From positions 1 to 5,411 of the forward strand of contig JABSRY010000199.1 in the NCBI GenBank assembly GCA_013214985.1: a DNA stretch of 5,411 nucleotides. The letters run 5' to 3'. Shown here piece by piece: positions 1-5,411 of this stretch. Each line of letters starts with the position of its first letter. Within the stretch, counting starts at the first letter, position 1. Source of the stretch: Hyphomicrobiales bacterium. Its GTDB lineage: Bacteria > Pseudomonadota > Alphaproteobacteria > Rhizobiales > OSC116. The notes below the pieces were generated by a model. That model searched no databases and was not told where the DNA came from. It saw only the letters and a program-made list of their open reading frames with translations. The translations under genes were made by a program, and so were the position numbers.

Positions 1-60
1 TTCTTATTGCACGAGAAGTCCATTCCACATGTCAAATCGCTCTTCTTTTGAATTTCTTCT

Positions 61-260
61 TCGGCGCGCGGCACCACGCACAGACCACCTCATCCGTCTG
101 TAGCAGTGTCGATTACTGTCTACGAAGTGTACCGAACGAATTGGTGGTGTCGCAAACAGCGATAGGCAAGCACGTGTGTAGTACTCTGCTCTTTTACCGA
201 AATTTCGCCGATTTTGAGTGAGTTTTTTTTCTCAAGACACTCCCCTCCCTCGGGGTTTTT
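61..260 (+). ncRNA. Candidate structured RNA, 3' portion (family not recognised)
   Basis: The left 260 bases hold no convincing gene, but 61-120 is about 62% G+C in an otherwise AT-rich window and folds well on paper. Visible helices are ACAGAC 80-85 with GTCTGT 96-101; GTAGCAGT 100-107 with ACTG(t)CTAC 115-123 (8 bp, one bulge, competing with the first); and TGTCGC 148-153 with GCGATA 159-164 (6 bp with one G-U, loop AAACA). A longer-range helix, ACCACC 84-89 with GGTGGT 143-148, could enclose the second hairpin. The stretch runs into a terminator-like end at 242-260. I looked for hallmarks of RNase P RNA, tmRNA, SRP RNA, 5S rRNA and tRNA and saw none; 6S RNA cannot be judged by eye. The true 5' end is unknown and may lie left of the window. 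Alternatively this is the tail of an unrecognised gene or plain spacer. Confidence 0.25.
242..260 (+). terminator. Short GC-stem terminator-like element
   Basis: CCCC (242-245), a six-base loop (246-251) and GGGG (252-255) are followed directly by TTTTT (256-260). The stem is only 4 bp but all G-C. A second weak hairpin just upstream, TTGAG 214-218 with CTCAA 231-235, carries eight T residues in its loop. The element would end whatever transcript enters from the left, and it isolates the leader of the TolC-family gene. The short stem keeps confidence moderate. Confidence 0.4.
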
Positions 261-276
261 CGTTTATATGTGAAAA

Positions 277-306
277 TTGACATTTTCCCTCATCTCCCTG
301 GATGAT
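277..306 (+). promoter_or_regulatory. Possible sigma-70 promoter for the TolC-family gene
   Basis: A perfect -35 hexamer TTGACA (277-282) is followed after 18 bp by GATGAT (301-306), which matches TATAAT at four of six positions. It lies just downstream of the terminator-like element and about 105 bases before the start codon, giving a leader of roughly 95-100 nt. A better -10-like hexamer, GATAAT at 310-315, is too far from this -35 (27 bp). Another, TATAAA at 345-350, has no good -35. Which of these is used cannot be settled by eye. Confidence 0.3.
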
Positions 307-371
307 GAAGATAATGTACATGCATTAAACTAATTCCTACCTTCTATAAAATAATATTAAATTGCATATAC

Positions 372-392
372 CATATATCGAAACGATATATG
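372..392. promoter_or_regulatory. Perfect 9-bp-arm inverted repeat, operator-like
   Basis: CATATATCG (372-380) and CGATATATG (384-392) are exact reverse complements separated by AAA, ending 7 bases before the AGGAG ribosome binding site of the TolC-family gene. Its size and symmetry fit an operator for a dimeric repressor; efflux genes are often controlled by such regulators. No regulator gene lies in the window, so the binding protein is unknown. In RNA it would form a 9-bp stem with a three-base loop just upstream of the ribosome binding site, so a leader-hairpin role is the alternative. AT-rich DNA gives palindromes readily, but nine exact pairs including two G-C pairs is more than expected at one spot. 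Confidence 0.5.
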
Positions 393-410
393 TATTGTCA
401 GGAGTAAAAG

Positions 411-1727
411 ATGTTGGGTAATTTTTTTCGTATAAAACGTCATAGTTTGTTGGTTGGTTTCTGTGTTGCATCAACAATTCTAACCGTATCCTCTGTTAAT
501 GCCGAAACGGTCAACCAAGCTATGGCCTATGCATTTAAAAATAGCCCTCAAATGCGCTTAGAAAAAGAAAAGCTAAAACTAAGTGATGAGTCGATCATTT
601 CTGCACAAGCAGGCCTAATGCCAACGTTAAATGGCGAATTGTCTTTTGCACGCAGTCAGACAAAAATTTTCTTAAGTGGTTCAGCTAACCCAGCATCAAC
701 TGTCCAAATGGGGCTAACGGCCACATTAAACGCAAGTTATAATCTGTGGGATAACGGCATTACCGAAAACCGTATTGAGCAAGCAAAAATTGGCAGAAGT
801 GCCCAACAAGATATGGCAACGCTCAGCGAACAAGATTTTTTAATACAGGTATTTACTATATATGTTGACGTGTTACGTGATAGTGCGTTGCTAAATGTAC
901 AAATTAAAAACTTTAATGTTATGAGCGAACAGCAAAAAGCGTCAGAAGCCCGTTTTCAAGTGGGTGAGGCAACAGCAACGGATGTTGCTTTGGCAAAAGC
1001 GCGTAAAAGCTCTGCGATATCCACGATCGCAAGTTCAAAAGCTCAGTTAGATATGAGCCGAGCTGTGTATGAGCAAATTATTGGCCATAAACCAACAAAT
1101 CTAAGGCAGCCCAAAAACATATCACGCTTGTTACCCAAGTCGTTAAGGTCTGCAATTGCATCAGCAGAAAAAAGACACCCGGCGCTAAAATCTCTTAAAA
1201 AATCAGTATTATCCGCCGAAAAATCGGTTCAAATTGCCGAAGCGGGTTTATTACCTTCTGCAAGTGCATTTGGTACCGCGTCGGCGCAACGCGCATATGA
1301 CGGCAGTGCGGCCCAAGCAAGCCTAACCATTGGCGCAAAACTGTCTGTGCCCATTTATAATGGTGGCATTAAATATTCTCAAACAAGACAAGAAAAAATT
1401 AAAGTAGCCCAAGCAAGGCTAAATTTAACAATATCAAGAGCGCGTATTGTAGCGGGTGTTAAATCTCGTTGGAACACCCTAAAAGCATCCAAAATTCGGA
1501 TTACAGCCGATGATGCACAAATTAGAGCGTCGCGAGCCGTGTTAAATGGTATCCGTGCCGAAGCGGAAGAAGGCGTAAGAACAAGCTTTGACGTATTAAA
1601 CAGCGAAAAAGAATTGCTTTCAGCAAAAGTACAAGCAATTGTTTCAAAACGCGCAGTATTACTTTCGCAAATGCAATTATTATCTTCTATAGGTAGTTTA
1701 ACAGCTACAAAACTCGGAATTAGATAA
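411..1727 (+). CDS. tolC: TolC-family outer membrane efflux/secretion channel
   Basis: Outer-membrane exit duct that, in this family, trimerises into a beta-barrel plus periplasmic alpha-helical tunnel and docks with inner-membrane pumps or type I secretion ABC exporters through an adaptor protein. The 438-residue product begins with a basic N-region and hydrophobic core (residues 13-26), with a likely signal peptidase I site after VNA at 29-31. The internal duplication typical of the family is clear: first repeat with YNLWDNG (110-116) and RFQVGEATATDVALAKA (181-197), second with HPAL (256-259), VPIYNGG (313-319) and EGVRTSFDVLNSEKELLSA (387-405). Length is normal. The start is fixed by AGGAG at 400-404, six bases upstream, and by the signal peptide; two TAA stops stand in tandem at the end. 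No adaptor or pump gene is adjacent, so its partner and cargo cannot be inferred; it may serve several. C18 lacks a lipobox, so it is not a lipoprotein. The gene symbol denotes the family. Confidence 0.95.
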   Translation: MLGNFFRIKRHSLLVGFCVASTILTVSSVNAETVNQAMAYAFKNSPQMRLEKEKLKLSDESIISAQAGLMPTLNGELSFARSQTKIFLSGSANPASTVQMGLTATLNASYNLWDNGITENRIEQAKIGRSAQQDMATLSEQDFLIQVFTIYVDVLRDSALLNVQIKNFNVMSEQQKASEARFQVGEATATDVALAKARKSSAISTIASSKAQLDMSRAVYEQIIGHKPTNLRQPKNISRLLPKSLRSAIASAEKRHPALKSLKKSVLSAEKSVQIAEAGLLPSASAFGTASAQRAYDGSAAQASLTIGAKLSVPIYNGGIKYSQTRQEKIKVAQARLNLTISRARIVAGVKSRWNTLKASKIRITADDAQIRASRAVLNGIRAEAEEGVRTSFDVLNSEKELLSAKVQAIVSKRAVLLSQMQLLSSIGSLTATKLGIR

Positions 1728-1744
1728 TAACATTAGTTGCTTAT

Positions 1745-1802
1745 ACTAGTTTAAACAGATTCTCTGGACGCTTTTATACAGTGTCGAATATCGTTAACTA
1801 GT
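1745..1802. repeat. Imperfect inverted repeat after the TolC-family gene
   Basis: ACTAGTTTAAAC (1745-1756) and GTTAACTAGT (1793-1802) are reverse complements apart from a two-base bulge, with a 36-base loop. A second AT-rich inverted repeat, TTAAATA 1820-1826 with TATTTAA 1835-1841, lies a little further on. Neither is followed by a clean T-run, so neither is a standard intrinsic terminator, though they are the only candidates for a transcript end between the TolC-family gene and the next one. They may be chance structure in AT-rich spacer. Confidence 0.2.
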
Positions 1803-1873
1803 TGATTTTATTCATATTTTTAAATATGTATATGTATTTAATCAAGTTGTACTTATTTGTTTTATAAAAACGC

Positions 1874-1903
1874 TTAAGAATCAAACATTTTTCTGTTAAG
1901 AAT
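1874..1903 (+). promoter_or_regulatory. Direct repeat TTAAGAAT x2 upstream of popZ-like gene
   Basis: TTAAGAAT occurs at 1874-1881 and again at 1896-1903, a 22-bp start-to-start distance, or about two helical turns, so both copies face the same side of the DNA. The second copy ends 47 bases before the start codon. The first copy overlaps a GANTC methylation-type site (GAATC, 1878-1882). The arrangement could be a tandem binding site for a regulator. It does not match the TTAA-N7-TTAA pattern of CtrA. I could not place a convincing -35/-10 pair nearby. Confidence 0.3.
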
Positions 1904-1941
1904 AAAGAAAGAATATTACAAATTTTGTATGGTAATATTTT

Positions 1942-1946
1942 GAGGT
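1942..1946 (+). promoter_or_regulatory. Ribosome binding site fixing the popZ-like start
   Basis: GAGGT stands four bases before the ATG at 1951. A second in-frame ATG at 1972 (residue 8) has no comparable purine-rich element, since the bases before it are coding and read actaaacgcaat. This supports the upstream start, adding seven residues ahead of the conserved N-terminal segment. Confidence 0.6.
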
Positions 1947-1950
1947 CTTT

Positions 1951-2526
1951 ATGAGTGAAACTAAACGCAATATGTCGGACGATAATGGCGAAGAGCCAAC
2001 AATGGAAGAAATTTTGTCCTCTATTCGGCGCATAATATCTGATGATGACGAAGAAGAAGACACTGAGTTAGATATGGCCGCAGCCATGGAAAACGAAGAA
2101 GATGATGAAGAAATTCTAGAACTTACAGAAATTTTAGCTGAAGAAGATCCGTTAGCTGATTTTGATGAAAATATAGGCTTAATTTCTCCAGATGATATCG
2201 ATGATCTTGAGTTCTCATCTCCTAACGATGCAGATGAAGAACCCGCTGAAGAGATTGAAAAAATCGTTAAAGATGACATTCTTCCGCAAGTAGCTGTTTC
2301 CGAAACGTTGATATCAAATCAGGTTGGTGAACAGGTCAATCAAAATTTCAACTTGCTTGCAAATACGTTATTAGCTCAAAATGGTGCGGGGCAAACAGTC
2401 GAAAGCATGGTTATGGCGTTAATGCGCCCCATGCTTAAAGGTTGGTTAGACGATAATCTACCTGTTATGGTCGAAAAAATTATTAGAGAAGAAATTGAAC
2501 GTGTCGCTAGAGGCGGCAAAATTTAA
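1951..2526 (+). CDS. popZ: PopZ-like polar organizing protein (DUF2497 family)
   Basis: PopZ in Caulobacter self-assembles into a cytoplasmic polar matrix that anchors the ParB-parS centromere complex and recruits cell-cycle regulators. This 191-residue protein has the family's three-part plan. Residues 14-31 contain EEPTMEEILSSIRRIISD, the conserved N-terminal helix known in Caulobacter to bind client proteins. Residues 31-108 are a strongly acidic, low-complexity linker with only four prolines (67, 80, 91, 98). Residues 149-187 are the conserved helical C-terminus, with MRPMLKGWLDDNLP (158-171) followed by a charged helix (EKIIREEIERVAR, 175-187), which in PopZ mediates oligomerisation. Residues 109-148 (roughly SETLISNQVGEQVNQNFNLLAN) may add another helix. 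Length resembles Caulobacter PopZ (about 177 residues). It has no signal peptide or membrane segment. It is followed by a strong terminator, so it probably ends its own transcript. Family assignment is firm; an identical polar role in this organism is inferred. Confidence 0.92.
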   Translation: MSETKRNMSDDNGEEPTMEEILSSIRRIISDDDEEEDTELDMAAAMENEEDDEEILELTEILAEEDPLADFDENIGLISPDDIDDLEFSSPNDADEEPAEEIEKIVKDDILPQVAVSETLISNQVGEQVNQNFNLLANTLLAQNGAGQTVESMVMALMRPMLKGWLDDNLPVMVEKIIREEIERVARGGKI

Positions 2527-2543
2527 ATGTCACAATTATTATT

Positions 2544-2571
2544 AAAAAGGTGGCGTATGCCGCCTTTTTTT
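2544..2571 (+). terminator. Strong intrinsic terminator after popZ-like gene
   Basis: GGTGGC (2549-2554) pairs with GCCGCC (2559-2564), with one G-U and a four-base GTAT loop. It is flanked by AAAAA (2544-2548) and TTTTTTT (2565-2571), giving an 11-bp stem followed by a T-run. It starts 17 bases after the popZ-like stop codon. The symmetric A/T flanks mean it could also stop transcription on the other strand, although no gene points that way. It leaves only 30 bases before the valS start. Confidence 0.88.
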
Positions 2572-2601
2572 ATGTCTATATTATAGAGAATAGGTCTTAG
2601 A

Positions 2602-5286
2602 ATGCTAGAAAAAACATATAAACCAGAGGGTTTAGAAACGCGCCATTATGATAATTGGGAAAAAGCAGGTGCATTTAAAGCAGGTGCAGGCCTATCTGAG
2701 TCCGATAAAAAAAATGCCGAAAGTTTTTCAATAGTATTACCGCCACCAAATGTAACGGGTTCATTGCATATGGGGCATGCCCTTAACAATGTAGTGCAGG
2801 ATATTTTAATCAGATACAACAGAATGCGCGGTAAAAACACACTTTGGCAACCGGGCATGGATCACGCAGGCATCGCAACTCAAATGGTGGTTGAGCGCCA
2901 ACTTGCCGAAAAAAAACTGCCAGGTCGTGTTGCTCTTGGCCGCGAAAAATTTGTCGAAAAAATTTGGGAATGGAAAGAAGAATCAGGCGGAATCATTCAA
3001 AACCAACAACGTCGATTAGGTTCAAGTTGTGATTGGTCGCGTTCTCGCTTTACGATGGATGAAGGTTTGTCAGAAGCCGTTCTTAAAACATTTGTTGAGT
3101 TACATAAACAAGGTTATATTTACCGTGCAAAACGCTTGGTTAACTGGGATCCAAAACTCCAAACCGCTATTTCAGATATCGAAGTTGAACAAATCGAAAA
3201 AGATGGTAAACTTTGGCACTTTAAATATCCGATTAAGGGTATGGAAGGCCAATATATAACAGTTGCGACCACCCGACCAGAAACTATGTTCGGTGATACT
3301 GGTATAGCAGTTCACCCAGATGATGAACGTTACAAAGACCTTGTTGGCAAAACTGTAATATTACCCTTAGTCGGCAGAGAAATCCCAATCGTAGCCGATG
3401 ATTATGCTGATCCAGAACAAGGTAGCGGCGCTGTGAAAATCACACCCGCACATGACTTTAATGACTTTGAAGTTGGTAAAAGGGCAGGGCTAGAAGTTAT
3501 AAATATTCTAGATGCAAATGCACATTTAAATGAAAATGTGCCCGAAGAATTTGTTGGGTTAGAGCGGTTTAAAGCACGCAAAATTGTAGTAGAAAAGTTT
3601 GAACAACTTGGCCTATTGGTAAAAATTGACGACAACCCGCACACCGTACCATATGGCGATCGGTCTGGTGTAGTTATTGAACCTTGGCTTAGTGATCAAT
3701 GGTATGTTGACGCTAAAAAACTAGCAATACCTGCTATGGAAGCCGTGCGTAATGGCAGCACTAAATTTGTACCCCAAAATTGGGAAAAAACTTATTTTGA
3801 ATGGATGGAAAATATCGAGCCTTGGTGTATTTCTCGCCAATTATGGTGGGGTCATCAAATACCTGTATGGTACGGGCCTGATAATGAAATTTTTGTCGGA
3901 TTAGATGAAGCAGAAGCACAAAAACTTGCCGACAAACACTATGGTAAAATCGTAGAATTAAGGCGCGATTCTGATGTTCTTGATACATGGTTTAGCTCTG
4001 CGCTTTGGCCATTTGCGACGATGGGTTGGCCAGAAAAAACAACAGAACTTGAGCAATATTATAAAACAAGTGTATTGGTTACAGCATTTGATATCATCTT
4101 TTTCTGGGTCGCACGGATGATGATGTTTGGCACACATTTTATGCAAGAAGAGCCATTCGAAACGGTTTATATCCATGCAATTGTTCGCGATGAGTTTGGC
4201 GCAAAAATGTCAAAATCCAAAGGCAATGTAATGGATCCTTTAGATTTAATTGATCAATATGGTGCCGATGCGGTGCGTTTTACTTTGTCATCAATGGCAG
4301 GGCAAGGTCGTGACATAAAATTATCCAACAAAGTGGTCGAAAATAACCGTAATTTTGTTACAAAATTGTGGAATGCTTGCCGTTTTGCCGAAATGCACGA
4401 TTGTAAACCAGTCGAGGGTTTCGATCCTAAAAATGTTAAATTAACTCTCAGTAAGTGGCTGTTGTCAGAACTTTCAGAAACAACAAATGCGATAGAAGAC
4501 TCTATAGCACAATTTAAATTTAACGATGCATCAAGTGCGATCTATAAGTTTACTTGGAACATTTTTTGCGATTGGTATATTGAGCTCACAAAACCAATCC
4601 TATTTGGTGAAAATGAAGCAGATAAAACAGAAATTAGAATGGTTACCGCCTATGTTATCGACCATTTGCTACATTTAATGCATCCCTTCATGCCATTCGT
4701 AACCGAAGAATTGTGGAACAGGTTCGACGCAGAAGATGTCATCCGTGAGTCAATGTTGATCACCTCACCATGGCCTTCAAATTCAGTTATTAAAAATGAT
4801 AACGCCAAGCAAGAAATCAATTGGGTAATTAATTTTATTACCGAAATCAGATCTGTACGCGCTGAAATGAATATCCCCGCAGGCGCACAAACGCCTGTAA
4901 TAGTTGTTAATTCCAACACAGAGGTTCAAGCAAAAATAACCACACATAACAATTTGTTGAAAAAAATGGCGCGATTAGAAAATATTACAATCGCCGATAA
5001 AGTGCCTGATGGTGCTATTCAAATTCTTATAGACGGCGTTATCATTGCATTGCCATTGGCAGGTGTAATCGATATCCAATCAGAGCTAGATAGGCTGACC
5101 AAGGAAATGGGTAAAGCAGAAAAAGATGTTTTAGGTACTGAAAAACGCCTAAGCAATGAAAGTTTTGTTTCAAAAGCGCCAGAAAAAATAATTAATGAAC
5201 AAAAAGAAAGGCTGCAAGCCGCAAAAAAACAATTAGTTAGTTTACAAGATGCCTTCACAAGGTTTGAAAAATTAAAAGATAAATAA
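2602..5286 (+). CDS. valS: Valyl-tRNA synthetase (ValRS)
   Basis: Class Ia aminoacyl-tRNA synthetase that charges tRNA-Val with valine using ATP in the cytoplasm and hydrolyses mischarged Thr-tRNA-Val. All expected parts are present in 894 residues: PPPNVTGSLHMGHAL (47-61) with the HIGH-type signature HMGH (56-59); GMDHAGIATQ (85-94); the CP1 editing domain with TTRPETMFGDTG (223-234) and the TPAHD motif (281-285); WCISRQLWWGHQIPVW (408-423); DVLDTWFSS (458-466); KMSKS (535-539) for ATP binding; an anticodon-binding helical domain with WNIFCDWYIELTK (652-664) and HPFMPFVTEELW (694-705); and a C-terminal coiled coil at about 823-886 that in this family contacts the tRNA. Length is slightly below the 951 residues of E. 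coli ValRS and is complete. A weak AGGT (2592-2595) precedes the ATG by six bases. A strong terminator just upstream suggests either its own very short leader or expression by read-through. No truncation or missing catalytic motif was seen. Confidence 0.98.
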   Translation: MLEKTYKPEGLETRHYDNWEKAGAFKAGAGLSESDKKNAESFSIVLPPPNVTGSLHMGHALNNVVQDILIRYNRMRGKNTLWQPGMDHAGIATQMVVERQLAEKKLPGRVALGREKFVEKIWEWKEESGGIIQNQQRRLGSSCDWSRSRFTMDEGLSEAVLKTFVELHKQGYIYRAKRLVNWDPKLQTAISDIEVEQIEKDGKLWHFKYPIKGMEGQYITVATTRPETMFGDTGIAVHPDDERYKDLVGKTVILPLVGREIPIVADDYADPEQGSGAVKITPAHDFNDFEVGKRAGLEVINILDANAHLNENVPEEFVGLERFKARKIVVEKFEQLGLLVKIDDNPHTVPYGDRSGVVIEPWLSDQWYVDAKKLAIPAMEAVRNGSTKFVPQNWEKTYFEWMENIEPWCISRQLWWGHQIPVWYGPDNEIFVGLDEAEAQKLADKHYGKIVELRRDSDVLDTWFSSALWPFATMGWPEKTTELEQYYKTSVLVTAFDIIFFWVARMMMFGTHFMQEEPFETVYIHAIVRDEFGAKMSKSKGNVMDPLDLIDQYGADAVRFTLSSMAGQGRDIKLSNKVVENNRNFVTKLWNACRFAEMHDCKPVEGFDPKNVKLTLSKWLLSELSETTNAIEDSIAQFKFNDASSAIYKFTWNIFCDWYIELTKPILFGENEADKTEIRMVTAYVIDHLLHLMHPFMPFVTEELWNRFDAEDVIRESMLITSPWPSNSVIKNDNAKQEINWVINFITEIRSVRAEMNIPAGAQTPVIVVNSNTEVQAKITTHNNLLKKMARLENITIADKVPDGAIQILIDGVIIALPLAGVIDIQSELDRLTKEMGKAEKDVLGTEKRLSNESFVSKAPEKIINEQKERLQAAKKQLVSLQDAFTRFEKLKDK

Positions 5287-5295
5287 TCATGGCGG

Positions 5296-5334
5296 ATGAC
5301 ACCTTTTTGCCAAAGTTTTTGTCTATAGTGTCAT
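5296..5334. repeat. Inverted repeat downstream of valS
   Basis: ATGACAC (5296-5302) and GTGTCAT (5328-5334) are exact reverse complements around a 25-base T-rich loop, starting 9 bases after the valS stop. The loop contains a small inner CTTT/AAAG pairing (5303-5306 with 5312-5315). No solid T-run follows (the next bases are TGTTGTGATT), so as a terminator it is weak. It is nevertheless the only candidate for the valS transcript end in the window. The remaining bases to 5411 are AT-rich spacer without a supportable gene. Confidence 0.3.
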
Positions 5335-5411
5335 TGTTGTGATTATATCTTAGAATATATCAAATATGATTGGTGATTTGGTTATATTATGATAATTATT
5401 TCCTTAATAAC

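Noticed and set aside
198..207. Perfect 10-bp palindrome CGAAATTTCG.
   Set aside because: Short, without spacing to any promoter or gene start, and readily expected by chance.
3..221. Open + strand frame from the window edge to a TGA at 219-221 (72 codons), followed by the terminator-like element; could be the tail of a gene.
   Set aside because: The translation is cysteine- and serine-rich, matches no family I know, and uses far more G/C in third positions than the three real genes. The opposite strand is also open across 7-230, as expected from a GC-rich stretch with few stop triplets. It cannot be excluded without the sequence to the left.
1796..1903. Possible CtrA sites (TTAA-type half sites) before the popZ-like gene.
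   Set aside because: No pair with the required seven-base spacing was found; isolated TTAA is common in AT-rich spacer.
1896..2279. 127-codon minus-strand frame opposite the popZ-like gene.
   Set aside because: Its long serine runs are the reverse complement of the GAA/GAT acidic codons on the + strand; it is a shadow of the acidic linker.
2646..2858. Minus-strand frame inside valS, and similar ones at 3402-3644, 3761-3988, 3958-4176, 4650-4919 and 5019-5258, plus the + frame at 3029-3259.
   Set aside because: All lie wholly within the unmistakable valS coding region, have no ribosome binding site context and no family resemblance.
5289..5342. 17-residue frame right after valS, starting MADDTFLPKF.
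   Set aside because: There is no ribosome binding site, it is too short to judge, and it overlaps the inverted repeat at 5296-5334.
5370..5396. Promoter-like pair TTGGTG (5370-5375) and GATAAT (5391-5396) for a gene beyond the window.
   Set aside because: The spacer is only 15 bp, the -35 match is poor, and AT-rich sequence produces such -10 look-alikes freely.

Overview
The window looks like the chromosome of a low-GC (roughly 40% G+C) alphaproteobacterium. The main evidence is the second gene: PopZ/DUF2497-family polar organizing proteins are essentially an alphaproteobacterial family. It sits in a tolC-type gene / popZ-like / valS order that I recall as recurrent in that class. The valyl-tRNA synthetase has the ordinary bacterial layout. 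Genus cannot be named from the sequence alone.

Layout, all on the + strand. Positions 1-410 hold no convincing protein gene. The first part contains a local GC-rich, hairpin-rich stretch (positions 61-120 are about 62% G+C). It ends in a short GC stem and a T-run at 242-260, which suggests the 3' part of a structured RNA or of some other transcript entering from the left. Positions 261-410 are the AT-rich leader of the first gene. They hold a possible promoter (TTGACA at 277) and a perfect 9-bp-arm inverted repeat at 372-392, just before the ribosome binding site. Positions 411-1727 encode a TolC-family outer-membrane efflux/secretion channel with a signal peptide. Positions 1728-1950 are an AT-rich spacer with several small inverted repeats, no clear terminator, and a direct repeat (TTAAGAAT twice, 22 bp apart). 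Positions 1951-2526 encode a PopZ-like acidic polar organizing protein. A strong intrinsic terminator (2544-2571) separates it from valS at 2602-5286. The last 125 bases are AT-rich spacer with one inverted repeat and no gene.

The three products are not one pathway: outer-membrane export, cell-pole/chromosome organization, and tRNA charging. The long spacer before the popZ-like gene and the strong terminator after it suggest separately expressed units rather than one operon. The genes themselves are ordinary members of known families. The points worth a second look are regulatory or non-coding: the structured region at the left edge, the operator-like palindrome before the TolC gene, and the spaced repeat before the popZ-like gene. 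I found no sign of a new multi-gene system, mobile element, CRISPR array or tRNA gene.
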